From Rhodoluna limnophila (GTDB lineage Bacteria; Actinomycetota; Actinomycetes; Actinomycetales; Microbacteriaceae), in contig CAMCXL010000003.1 of the NCBI GenBank assembly GCA_945883505.1, forward strand, positions 1 through 64,000: a stretch of DNA of 64,000 nucleotides. Reading direction: 5' to 3'. Below are positions 1 to 7,216 of this stretch, one piece after another. Both the position numbers and the translations under genes were made by a program. Within the stretch, counting starts at the first letter, position 1. Each line of letters begins with the position of its first letter. The notes under the pieces were generated by a model. It did no database searches. It was not told where the DNA came from and saw only the letters and a program-made list of their open reading frames with translations.

Positions 1-279
1 TCTAACCTATGGTGGCAGTCAATTTCCAAGGCTGCATCAGGTGAGTTCACTCCTCAAGAGGCTATGAACGAGCTTGCAGCTGCTCAGGATGACGTCATGA
101 TCCGTCTAGAAGCATCGAACCCTGATGCTAACTGTGCGGTCAAGATGAACCCAGAGCAGGACGAGCAGTACTGGCTCGACCAGCCAGGTGCCCCGGTTGC
201 GAAGCTTGCAAACGAGAAGCCTAAGGGTGAAACCCAGAACTATGACGAACTAGTCAAGCGCTGGGCTGCAGCCAACTAA
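1..279 (+). CDS. ABC transporter substrate-binding protein, C-terminal fragment (glycerol/sugar type)
   Basis: The frame is open from base 1 to the TAA at 277-279, giving the last 92 residues; the ORF-track start at 64 is an internal ATG. The tail contains WLDQPGAP followed by KLANEKPKGET and YDELVKRW. From memory this resembles the C-terminus of the COG1653 binding proteins that travel with glycerol ABC transporters (GlpV type). The family assignment rests on that resemblance and on glpK lying 1 kb away. The protein would act outside the membrane, delivering substrate to a permease that is probably encoded upstream of the window. A strong terminator follows directly, so this is the last gene of its transcription unit. 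Confidence 0.6.
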   Translation, partial: SNLWWQSISKAASGEFTPQEAMNELAAAQDDVMIRLEASNPDANCAVKMNPEQDEQYWLDQPGAPVAKLANEKPKGETQNYDELVKRWAAAN

Positions 280-301
280 TTTGGCTGTAAAGTAGAGAAA
301 T

Positions 302-341
302 ATGTTGGCTGGCAACTTCGGTTGCCAGCCAACATTTTTTT
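302..341 (+). terminator. Intrinsic terminator with UUCG tetraloop
   Basis: A perfect inverted repeat, TGTTGGCTGGCAAC at 303-316 and its complement at 321-334, encloses a TTCG tetraloop and is followed by seven T residues (335-341). It ends the binding-protein transcript. Confidence 0.95.
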
Positions 342-384
342 ACTAAAACATCTGTCATAGCAAGCAAGTAAGAAAAGAGCCAAA

Positions 385-1212
385 TTGATTACCTCACCGG
401 TTATGCCCCTGTTAGATGGCAACACCATCCCGCAGCTTGGCCTTGGCGTATACAAAGTAGACAATGACACGGCTGCTCCTTTAGTTGCCCATGCACTAAC
501 CAATGGCTACCGCCTCATTGACACTGCCTCGATGTATGAAAACGAAGCGGGAGTGGGGCAAGGTATTAGGGATTCTAGAGTGCCTCGCGAAGAGGTTGTG
601 GTCGCCACCAAATTTTGGATGGATGGCTTAGGTTTTGAAAATACCCTCAAAGAATTCGACAAGAGCCTGAAGCTTCTAAAGCTTGAATACCTTGATCTTT
701 ACTTGATTCACTGGCCGGCACCCAAGCGTGGTCTTTTATATGTCGACTCCTGGAAGGCGATGGAAAAGCTCAAGAATGAGGGCGTCATTCGTTCCATCGG
801 GGTTTGTAATTTCCACACCCACCACATTGACGAAATCCTTAAAGTAGCCGAGCACAAACCGGTGCTAAACCAGATCGAACTTCACCCCTGGCTCACCCAG
901 GAAAAAGTCTTGGAATACGACAACTCGCACGGGATCGTGACTCAGGCCTGGTCGCCTTTAGCCCGAGGCAAGATTCTTGAAGAGCCAATGCTTGAAACTT
1001 TTGCCAAAGAACACGGGAAGTCTGTGGCTCAGATTGTGTTGCGCTGGCACATCCAAAGGGGAGTGGCGGTTATTCCAAAGTCAAACTCCAAAGAGCGCAT
1101 CATTGAGAACATGAACGTGTTTGATTTTGAACTTACGCAAGAGCAGATGTCAGCGATTACCGGTCTGAACACAAACTTTAGAACCGGCGTGGACCCAGAG
1201 GATCGAAACTAG
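385..1212 (+). CDS. Aldo/keto reductase (AKR5, diketogluconate-reductase-like)
   Basis: 275 residues, a normal length for the (alpha/beta)8-barrel NADPH-dependent aldo/keto reductases. The catalytic tetrad is visible: D46 and Y51 in LIDTASMYENE, K76 in VVATKFW and H109 in LYLIHWPAP. The IPKSNS motif near residue 230 binds the NADPH phosphate. The annotated start is TTG at 385 behind a purine-rich stretch; ATG at 403 is an alternative that still keeps the barrel intact. It converges on glpK with only three bases between stops. The substrate cannot be read from sequence. A role in reducing small aldehydes or ketones linked to glycerol or sugar use is inference from context. Confidence 0.9.
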   Translation: MITSPVMPLLDGNTIPQLGLGVYKVDNDTAAPLVAHALTNGYRLIDTASMYENEAGVGQGIRDSRVPREEVVVATKFWMDGLGFENTLKEFDKSLKLLKLEYLDLYLIHWPAPKRGLLYVDSWKAMEKLKNEGVIRSIGVCNFHTHHIDEILKVAEHKPVLNQIELHPWLTQEKVLEYDNSHGIVTQAWSPLARGKILEEPMLETFAKEHGKSVAQIVLRWHIQRGVAVIPKSNSKERIIENMNVFDFELTQEQMSAITGLNTNFRTGVDPEDRN

Positions 1213-1215
1213 AAG

Positions 1216-2718
1216 TTAGTCCACCCAGTCGAGAGTTTTTGTGACGGCTTTTTTCCACTGCTTGATCTGACGCTGGCGCTCAGCATCATCCATATTTGGA
1301 ATCCAGCGCTTGCCTTCGTTCCAACGGGATCTGAGCTGATCAAGATCTTCCCAGAACCCAACCGCGAGTCCTGCCGCGTAAGCAGCCCCCAAAGCAGTGG
1401 TTTCTGTCACAACTGGACTGATAACTGGAACGTTCAAGATATCTGCCTGGAACTGCATCAGGGTGTTGTTTTGGATCATTCCGCCATCGACTTTTAGTTC
1501 GGTGAGTGCAACCCCCGAGTCGGCGTTTAGGGCATCTAGGACCTCTAGGGTCTGGAACGCAACCGCCTCGAGGGCGGCCCGGGCGATGTGTCCCTTGTTG
1601 ACGAACCTGGTTAGTCCAACCAGTGCTCCTCTGGCGTCTGGTCGCCAGTATGGGGCGAATAGACCGCTGAAAGCCGGAACGAAGTATGCGCCGCCGTTGT
1701 CCTTTACGGTTTTGGCCATGTCCTCAACTTCTGGGGCGTTGTCAAAGAAATTCAGGTTGTCGCGAAGCCATTGAATCAAGGAGCCGGTGACGGCAATTGA
1801 CCCCTCAAGGGCGTAAACCGGCTTGGCATCGCCTAGCTTGTAGGCAACGGTTGTAAGCAGTCCATTTTTAGAAAGCACAATGTCTTCACCGGTGTTGAAA
1901 ATCAGGAAGTTACCGGTTCCGTAGGTGTTTTTTGATTCACCCTTGTTAAAAGCAGCCTGGCCAAAAGTTGCCGCGTGCTGGTCTCCCAAGATTCCCGAGA
2001 TTGGAACATCGCGAAGCAAGCTCGACTCACTTACGATTCCGTAAACCTCGGAAGATGAGCAAATCTCGGGAAGTATCTGAGTTGGAATTCCAAACTCCGC
2101 TGCCACTTGCTCATCCCATGCCAGGGTGCGAAGATCCATCAGCATTGTTCTACTGGCGTTAGTGACGTCGGTTTTGTGCACGCCGCCTTCAACACCGCCG
2201 GTGAAATTCCAAAGCAACCAGGTGTCCATGGTTCCAAACAGCAGATCGCCAGCTAGGGCTGCTTCCTTGGCTCCGGGAACGTTTTCTAAAATCCAGACAA
2301 TTTTGGTTCCGGAGAAAAAAGTCGCCAGTGGCAAACCGGTTTTTTCTCGGAAGCGATTAATACCGCCGTCTTGAGCTAGCCGATCTACGATCGGCTGAGT
2401 TCTAGTGTCTTGCCAGACCAGAGCGTTATAGACCGGAATGCCGGTGTGCTTGTTCCAAATCACGGTTGTTTCACGCTGGTTAGTAATACCAACCGCGGCG
2501 ATTGAGTGGCGAGTGATGTTTAGGCTACCGAGGGCTTGACCCACAACCGCACGAGCGTTATCCCAGATCTCCATGGCATCGTGCTCAACCCAGCCAGCCT
2601 GGGACATGATTTGCTTGTGTTCAAGCTGGCCAGAAGCTAAAGCGCTTCCGGCTTCGTTGAAGATGATTGCTCTAGTGCTGGTTGTTCCCTGATCGACAGA
2701 GATGACAAACTTTTCCAT
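1216..2718 (-). CDS. glpK: Glycerol kinase
   Basis: Phosphorylates glycerol to sn-glycerol 3-phosphate with ATP in the cytoplasm. 500 residues, close to the usual length (about 500). The FGGY-kinase N-terminal phosphate motif DQGTTSTRAIIF lies at residues 9-20; glycerol-contacting NQRETTVIW and the C-terminal motif GALVGLTR are present, as is the ATP-site motif LKVDGGMIQNN. It faces the aldo/keto reductase tail to tail. Together with the ABC binding protein at the left edge it suggests a glycerol uptake locus. No glpD or regulator lies within the window. The glycerol 3-phosphate made here would also feed PlsC and balance GpsA encoded at 17-19 kb. Confidence 0.97.
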   Translation of the reverse strand: MEKFVISVDQGTTSTRAIIFNEAGSALASGQLEHKQIMSQAGWVEHDAMEIWDNARAVVGQALGSLNITRHSIAAVGITNQRETTVIWNKHTGIPVYNALVWQDTRTQPIVDRLAQDGGINRFREKTGLPLATFFSGTKIVWILENVPGAKEAALAGDLLFGTMDTWLLWNFTGGVEGGVHKTDVTNASRTMLMDLRTLAWDEQVAAEFGIPTQILPEICSSSEVYGIVSESSLLRDVPISGILGDQHAATFGQAAFNKGESKNTYGTGNFLIFNTGEDIVLSKNGLLTTVAYKLGDAKPVYALEGSIAVTGSLIQWLRDNLNFFDNAPEVEDMAKTVKDNGGAYFVPAFSGLFAPYWRPDARGALVGLTRFVNKGHIARAALEAVAFQTLEVLDALNADSGVALTELKVDGGMIQNNTLMQFQADILNVPVISPVVTETTALGAAYAAGLAVGFWEDLDQLRSRWNEGKRWIPNMDDAERQRQIKQWKKAVTKTLDWVD

Positions 2719-2787
2719 TGATTCTTAGGCTCTAACTTCCTTGGTAGATTCGCTTTTCCTCAAGAATACTGCAATCGAGCCTTGGAT

Positions 2788-4428
2788 TTATATTGCTCGT
2801 TCTAGAGCATCCATCCCAGCTCGCCAGGTGGTGTATCCGCCGGAGAGGTTCCTGGCCTTGATGCCGTGACCTTTTAGAAGCTGAACCGCGGTGTGTCCGC
2901 GCTGTCCAACAGCGCAGTGCACCACGATGTCTTTACCCTTGACCTCGTGAATTCTTTGTCTTAGGTCATTGACCGGAATCAACAAAGCACCCGGGATGGC
3001 ACCGGCTTCGTTCTCATCGTCGGTTCGAACATCGACAATTACTGTTCCGGACTTTTGAAGATCCTCGATCTCGTGCCACTGAACGCTCTCGGTCTTACCG
3101 GTGAAGACGTTGTCGCCGACGTATCCGGTTTGGTTGATGGCGTCCTTGGCCGAACCAAAAGCCGGCGCGTAGGCAAGTTCTAAGTTCATCAAATCTTGCA
3201 CGGTGAGCTTTGCATAAATAGCTGTTGAGATGACATCGATTCTCTTATCGATGCCGTCAAGCCCAACAGCCTGAGCTCCAAGGAGTTTTCCAGTTTTGCC
3301 ATCGAATAAGACTTTGAGCGAAACCCTTTCCGCTCCTGGGAAATAACCGGCGTGCGAGCTTGGGTGCAGGTGAATAATCTCTGCTGCGATTCCAAGTTTT
3401 TTGGCTGACTTTTCGGTAAGTCCGGTAGCCGCAATTGCCATTCCAAAAGCCCCAATGATTCCGGTTCCAATGGCAGGCTTGACCGCTACCTTTTCTCCGG
3501 CAATCACGTCGGCAACTAGCCTGCCGTGACGATTGGCTAGGTTTGCAAGCCAGATCTGCTGGCCAGCTCCTGTAAAGGAGCTGGTCTTTTCGGCTGCATC
3601 ACCGACAGCGAAGATGCTCGGGTCTGAGGTTCTCTGGTGTTGATCTACCCATATGGCTCCCGAGTCGCCTATCTGGAGTCCTGCCTCAACGGCCAGGTGG
3701 TGATCTGGAACAACACCGGCAGCTGAAACCACAAAGTCAGCCGGGATTGTTTCACCGGTAGATAGCTTGACCGAGTGCGGGCCAATTTCCTCGGCCGAAG
3801 CATTTAGCTTGAGCACAATTCCGTTTTTCTCAAGGTGTGCCTGGAAAGGCTCAATGATCTCTGGATCAAATGCTGGCAAGATGCTTGGACCCAGTTGAAC
3901 CACCGTGGTCTTCACTCCGCGGTGAATTAGGTTTTCAGCCACCTCGATACCGATAAAGCCTCCACCGAGAATGACAGCAGACTGACCTTTGAAGTTATCA
4001 ACCTGCAGTTTTAGTTTGGCGGCGTCTTCTACGTCTCGAAGGACAAAGGCGCGCTCTGCTCCGTGGATTGGTAGCGCCCTTGGCTTGGCACCGGTTGAAA
4101 TAACAAGGTTGTCGTAGGACTCGTCGTAAGAAGTGTTGTCTTGCACGTTCAGCACAGTCACGGTCTTGGCTTCTTTGTTAATTTTCGTGACTCTTGATAG
4201 CACCCGGACATCTAGATTGAAGCGGTCTTTGAGTGACTCAGGTGTTTGAAGAAGCAGGGAGGATTCTTTCGGGATGATCCCACCGACGTGATACGGCAAT
4301 CCGCAGTTGGCGAAAGAGACATTTGGACCTTGCTCGAAGATGATGATCTCGGCATTTTCTTGAAGCCTTCGAAGTCTGGTGGCAGCCGACATGCCGCCTG
4401 CGACTCCGCCGATGATTACTGTTTTCAT
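2788..4428 (-). CDS. CoA-disulfide reductase / rhodanese fusion (CoADR-Rhd)
   Basis: 546 residues. The N-terminal 440 residues form a pyridine nucleotide-disulfide oxidoreductase: the FAD site is IIGGVAGGMSAA, the NAD(P)H site is VILGGGFIGIE, and a single redox cysteine sits at C42 in SFANCGLPY, the position of the CoADR cysteine. Residues about 455-546 form a rhodanese domain with active-site loop CAVGQR (C505). Such fusions reduce CoA disulfide, CoA persulfide or polysulfide using NAD(P)H. A SD-like AGGA precedes the ATG. It lies 30 bp downstream of a CsoR-family repressor on the same strand, so the two probably form one operon. Polysulfide or persulfide detoxification is the inferred role. 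NADH oxidase activity is a possible side function. Confidence 0.92.
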   Translation of the reverse strand: MKTVIIGGVAGGMSAATRLRRLQENAEIIIFEQGPNVSFANCGLPYHVGGIIPKESSLLLQTPESLKDRFNLDVRVLSRVTKINKEAKTVTVLNVQDNTSYDESYDNLVISTGAKPRALPIHGAERAFVLRDVEDAAKLKLQVDNFKGQSAVILGGGFIGIEVAENLIHRGVKTTVVQLGPSILPAFDPEIIEPFQAHLEKNGIVLKLNASAEEIGPHSVKLSTGETIPADFVVSAAGVVPDHHLAVEAGLQIGDSGAIWVDQHQRTSDPSIFAVGDAAEKTSSFTGAGQQIWLANLANRHGRLVADVIAGEKVAVKPAIGTGIIGAFGMAIAATGLTEKSAKKLGIAAEIIHLHPSSHAGYFPGAERVSLKVLFDGKTGKLLGAQAVGLDGIDKRIDVISTAIYAKLTVQDLMNLELAYAPAFGSAKDAINQTGYVGDNVFTGKTESVQWHEIEDLQKSGTVIVDVRTDDENEAGAIPGALLIPVNDLRQRIHEVKGKDIVVHCAVGQRGHTAVQLLKGHGIKARNLSGGYTTWRAGMDALERAI

Positions 4429-4458
4429 TTTTTTCCTGGATTCTTAGAAGAAGTGGAT

Positions 4459-4716
4459 TTAGGCAAGTGACATAAAGGCTTTTTCGAGTTCTGCTCTATT
4501 GGCAGTTCCTTTGGCATCTGTTCCACACTTAGCCATGCCGGTGGCAATAATGGCAAAGCCTGCCTTGGTGAGGGCGGAGTTGGCAGCTGAGAGCTGGTTC
4601 AGAATTTCGGTGCAGTCTCTGCCCTCATCGAGCATCTTGATGACTCCGGCCAGCTGGCCATTTGCTCTAACTAGGCGGTCTCGGGCTTTTTTGAGGTCCT
4701 GGGGATCAATTTGCAT
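4459..4716 (-). CDS. CsoR/FrmR-family repressor, CstR-like (persulfide-sensing type)
   Basis: 85 residues from the ATG at 4716; the ORF-track version of 153 residues would run through the operator and the divergent gene and is rejected. The family is an all-alpha tetrameric repressor (DUF156). The two ligand cysteines are C35 (GRDCTEIL) and C64 (MAKCG), 29 residues apart. The residue four before the second cysteine is G60, where Cu-sensing CsoR has its histidine ligand. Two cysteines without that histidine is the pattern of CstR, which senses persulfides. A GTATACCC-N4-GGGTATAC palindrome lies 40 bp upstream. The neighbouring rhodaneses and CoA-disulfide reductase support a sulfur rather than copper role. 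Family assignment is firm; the inducer is inference. Confidence 0.88.
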   Translation of the reverse strand: MQIDPQDLKKARDRLVRANGQLAGVIKMLDEGRDCTEILNQLSAANSALTKAGFAIIATGMAKCGTDAKGTANRAELEKAFMSLA

Positions 4717-4756
4717 GACAAGTATCCTTTGGTTAGTTGCTGCATTATGATTTTTA

Positions 4757-4776
4757 GTATACCCTAGGGGGTATAC
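4757..4776. promoter_or_regulatory. Palindromic operator for the CstR-like repressor
   Basis: Perfect inverted repeat GTATACCC (4757-4764) and GGGTATAC (4769-4776) around TAGG. The A/T-flanked C/G-tract palindrome is the type bound by CsoR/CstR repressors. It lies between the repressor (minus strand) and the rhodanese lipoprotein (plus strand). A minus-strand -10-like TATACT (4756-4761 on plus) overlaps it, so binding could block both directions. Confidence 0.75.
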
Positions 4777-4792
4777 GAAAGGAAACACCAAA

Positions 4793-5164
4793 TTGACCAA
4801 ATTCTTCAAAATTCTTAGCGCAGCTTTCATCGCAGCAATTGCCGTGACCGGACTTACCGGTTGCGCAGCCCAGGAGCCAATCGACATGAGCCAGTACGCA
4901 GCAGTGATTGATGTTCGCACCCCGGCTGAAACCTCCGCGGGTCACCTCGACGGATCACTGTTATTTGATGTTCAGGACCCAGCCTTCATGGCGTCTCTTG
5001 AAACCTTAGACAAGTCAGCCAACTACTACATTTACTGCCGCTCAGGAAACCGCTCCGGCCAGGCAATCCAGATCATGAAAGATGCTGGCTTCACAGGTGA
5101 GCTAGCAAACGGTGGATCGCTGGCTAATGCAGCTTCTGAAACCGGTATCGCGGTAGTCAAGTAG
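4793..5164 (+). CDS. Rhodanese-domain lipoprotein
   Basis: 123 residues from a TTG start preceded by GAAAGGA at good spacing. Residues 1-23 form a signal peptide ending in the lipobox LTGC (C24), so the mature protein should be anchored to the outer face of the membrane. The rest is one rhodanese domain: YAAVIDVRTPAE at the start and the active-site loop CRSGNR with C82. Rhodaneses carry sulfane sulfur as a cysteine persulfide. It sits directly downstream of the CstR-type operator and is divergent from the repressor, which suggests induction by reactive sulfur. Its extracellular position complements the cytoplasmic CoADR-rhodanese fusion. A methyltransferase follows 7 nt after the stop. Confidence 0.88.
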   Translation: MTKFFKILSAAFIAAIAVTGLTGCAAQEPIDMSQYAAVIDVRTPAETSAGHLDGSLLFDVQDPAFMASLETLDKSANYYIYCRSGNRSGQAIQIMKDAGFTGELANGGSLANAASETGIAVVK

Positions 5165-5171
5165 TAATTCG

Positions 5172-5780
5172 ATGAACAAAGCCTTTTGGGATGAAAAGTA
5201 CTCCACAGATGAGTATGTCTATACCAAGGATGTAAACCGCTTTGTCAAAGAAAGTTTGTCCGACCTCGCCCCTGGCAAGATGATTGATCTTGCCGGGGGC
5301 GAAGGCCGTAACACGGTCTTCTTCGCCGAAAAGGGCTGGCAGGCAGAAAACGTTGACCTATCGAGCGTTGGTTTGGAAAAGTGCTTGGTGCTGGCCAAAG
5401 AGCGCGCGGTCTTAGATAAAGTCTTCACCACCCAAGCCTCAGCATTAGTTTTTGAATCCAAGCTCGCTCCAGTTGATTTGGGTGTTTGTGCCTATCTTCA
5501 GATTCCGCAGGCCGATCTTGAAGTTGCCATCACTCGCCTGGTTGAGAACATTTCGCCGGGTGGAGTTTTCTTTGGGGTGTGGCACGCACTCGAAAACCTA
5601 GAAGAAGGATTTGGGGGACCGCAGGACCCAGAGCTGTTGCCATCGACTGAGTCGATGACGGCTCTTTTATCCAAGCTCCCGCTAGAGATTTCCTTTGTCA
5701 CCAATCGCGATGGACAGGTTCAGACCAAGGAAGGTCTAAAGCCCTCGATTACCTTGACCGCTATGGCCATAAAGGTTTAG
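5172..5780 (+). CDS. Class I SAM-dependent methyltransferase
   Basis: 202 residues. Motif I is MIDLAGGEGRNTVFFAEKGW at about residues 37-56, followed by the acidic end of strand 2 (NVDLS), as in TehB- or thiopurine-methyltransferase-like Rossmann enzymes. No substrate-recognition domain is obvious, so the substrate is unknown. The ATG lies 7 nt after the rhodanese stop, so the two are almost certainly co-transcribed from the operator-controlled promoter. This raises the possibility that it methylates a sulfur compound. That is inference from position only; nothing in the sequence proves a thiol acceptor. Confidence 0.85.
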   Translation: MNKAFWDEKYSTDEYVYTKDVNRFVKESLSDLAPGKMIDLAGGEGRNTVFFAEKGWQAENVDLSSVGLEKCLVLAKERAVLDKVFTTQASALVFESKLAPVDLGVCAYLQIPQADLEVAITRLVENISPGGVFFGVWHALENLEEGFGGPQDPELLPSTESMTALLSKLPLEISFVTNRDGQVQTKEGLKPSITLTAMAIKV

Positions 5781-5800
5781 AGCAACCAAATACACTCGCC

Positions 5801-5806
5801 TAAACT
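5801..5806 (+). promoter_or_regulatory. -10 element of a leaderless promoter
   Basis: TAAACT ends 7 nt before the ATG at 5814, so transcription should begin at or next to the start codon. It sits inside the perfect inverted repeat GCCTAA-AC-TTAGGC (5798-5811), which could also be a regulator site. Confidence 0.6.
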
Positions 5807-5813
5807 TAGGCTC

Positions 5814-6077
5814 ATGCCCAAGCCCAAAAAGCCAGTTCCCCCAACACCTGGGGAAACTACCGACATGGAGGCCTACGAGCCCTTCGATGCTGAGTGGCGA
5901 AGGATTGGCCTAACGGCTCCTTCCAGGAGAGCACTGGTTGATGCCAAGCTCTATAAGGTCTCGGACCTTAGAAAACTAACCGAGTCAGAGCTTTCATCCC
6001 TTGGGGGATTGGGTAAATCAGCCGTTGCCAGGCTCAAGGTGATCATGCACGGCAAGAGAATCTCGTTTCGGCTCTAG
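5814..6077 (+). CDS. Small helix-hairpin-helix protein (RpoA-CTD-like)
   Basis: 87 residues. The first 25 are proline-rich and probably disordered (PKPKKPVPPTPGE). Residues 30-87 contain a helix-hairpin-helix unit: APSRRALVDAKLYKVSDLRKLTESELSSLGGLGKSA resembles the C-terminal domain of RNA polymerase alpha and similar DNA-binding HhH modules, with hairpin GGLGKSAVARL. A nucleic-acid-binding role is therefore likely, but the biological function is unknown. It follows the methyltransferase by 33 bp yet has its own leaderless-type promoter. The coding frame and start are well supported; the function is not. Confidence 0.75.
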   Translation: MPKPKKPVPPTPGETTDMEAYEPFDAEWRRIGLTAPSRRALVDAKLYKVSDLRKLTESELSSLGGLGKSAVARLKVIMHGKRISFRL

Positions 6078-6178
6078 TTCTAAGGGGTCTATTCCAAGCC
6101 AGTAAAGTTGAGGTTCTGCCTCTTTATTGGGTTTTTTAGGTAGTTGTATAGAGGTATCAAGAGTTTTTGGAGAAGTAA

Positions 6179-7207
6179 TTGGCTAAAAGCGTGAAGCTGG
6201 GTGTAATCCCAGGAGATGGCATCGGACCTGAGGTCACGGTTCATGCCGTTCGCGCTCTTGAGCTGGCAGCTCCAGAAGTTACATTTATAAAGACCGAGTA
6301 TGACTTTGGCGCCAAGCGCTATAACGCAACCGGTGAGGCGCTTACCGAGGCTGACTTAGTTGAGCTTTCGAAAGAAGATGTGCTGTTGCTGGGAGCCATC
6401 GGAGACCCAAGCGTTCCCTCCGGCATCTTGGAGCGGGGCTTTTTGTTGAAGCTACGCTTTGGCTTTGATCACTTTGTGAACTTGCGTCCAACCAAACTAC
6501 TTCCGGGGGTGGTATCTCCTTTGGCTAACCCTGGAGAAATTGACTTTGTGGTGGTTCGTGAGGGCACCGAGGGTTTATACCTTGGCCAGGGTGAAGTGAC
6601 CAATAAAGGAACTGCGCAGGAGACAGCAACCGAGTACTCGATCAACACCGCCTCGGGGGTTGAGCGGATTGTTCGCTACGCCTTTGAGCTAGCTTCCACC
6701 CGCGCTCGCAAGAAGCTGACTTTGGTCCATAAGCACAACGTGCTGGTTAGGGCAGGAAGCCTGTATCAGGACACCGTGAACCGAATTGCCAAGGAATACC
6801 CCAGTGTTTCCCACGATTACCTGCATATTGACGCGGCCACTATTTTTATGGTCACGGACCCTGCTCGCTTTGATGTGATTGTGACCGATAATCTATTTGG
6901 AGACATCATTACTGACCTGGCCGCCGCCATAAGCGGAGGCATCGGGTTAGCTGCAAGTGGAAACATAAACCCAACGGGGAAGTTCCCATCGATGTTTGAG
7001 CCGGTACACGGATCCGCTCCTGATATTGCAGGCCAAAACAAGGCCAACCCAACCGCAGCCATTCAATCGGCTGCAATGCTTGCCCGTCACATCGGGGAAG
7101 TTGAAGCTGCTAACCGGCTAGAAGCCGCAATAGCAACTGCACTAGCCAAAGGCCAGTCGGGTAAATCAACAACTGAGATTGCTAACGCAATCTTCGAGAA
7201 TCTTTAG
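6179..7207 (+). CDS. leuB: 3-isopropylmalate dehydrogenase
   Basis: Oxidises and decarboxylates 3-isopropylmalate to 2-ketoisocaproate with NAD+, the third step of leucine synthesis. 342 residues, typical of the actinobacterial LeuB branch. The N-terminal [12 protein letters not shown], the substrate and metal motif [15 protein letters not shown], and the NAD-site motif [13 protein letters not shown] are all present. The start is TTG at 6179 behind GGAGAAG. It opens a run leuB-ilvE-FAH on one strand, with ilvE starting 9 nt later. leuC and leuD lie separately at 13.9-15.9 kb. The 100 bp upstream carry no gene and no clear promoter. Confidence 0.96.
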   Translation: MAKSVKLGVIPGDGIGPEVTVHAVRALELAAPEVTFIKTEYDFGAKRYNATGEALTEADLVELSKEDVLLLGAIGDPSVPSGILERGFLLKLRFGFDHFVNLRPTKLLPGVVSPLANPGEIDFVVVREGTEGLYLGQGEVTNKGTAQETATEYSINTASGVERIVRYAFELASTRARKKLTLVHKHNVLVRAGSLYQDTVNRIAKEYPSVSHDYLHIDAATIFMVTDPARFDVIVTDNLFGDIITDLAAAISGGIGLAASGNINPTGKFPSMFEPVHGSAPDIAGQNKANPTAAIQSAAMLARHIGEVEAANRLEAAIATALAKGQSGKSTTEIANAIFENL

Positions 7208-7216
7208 AGGAATGTC

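Noticed and set aside
4459-4920. 153-residue version of the CsoR-family gene
   Set aside because: The extra N-terminus runs through the palindromic operator and the divergent rhodanese gene; the family starts at MQIDPQDLKKARDRL.
6124-6152. TTATTG-N17-TATAGA as the leuB promoter
   Set aside because: The spacing is ideal, but the -35 matches TTGACA in only two positions; too weak to call.
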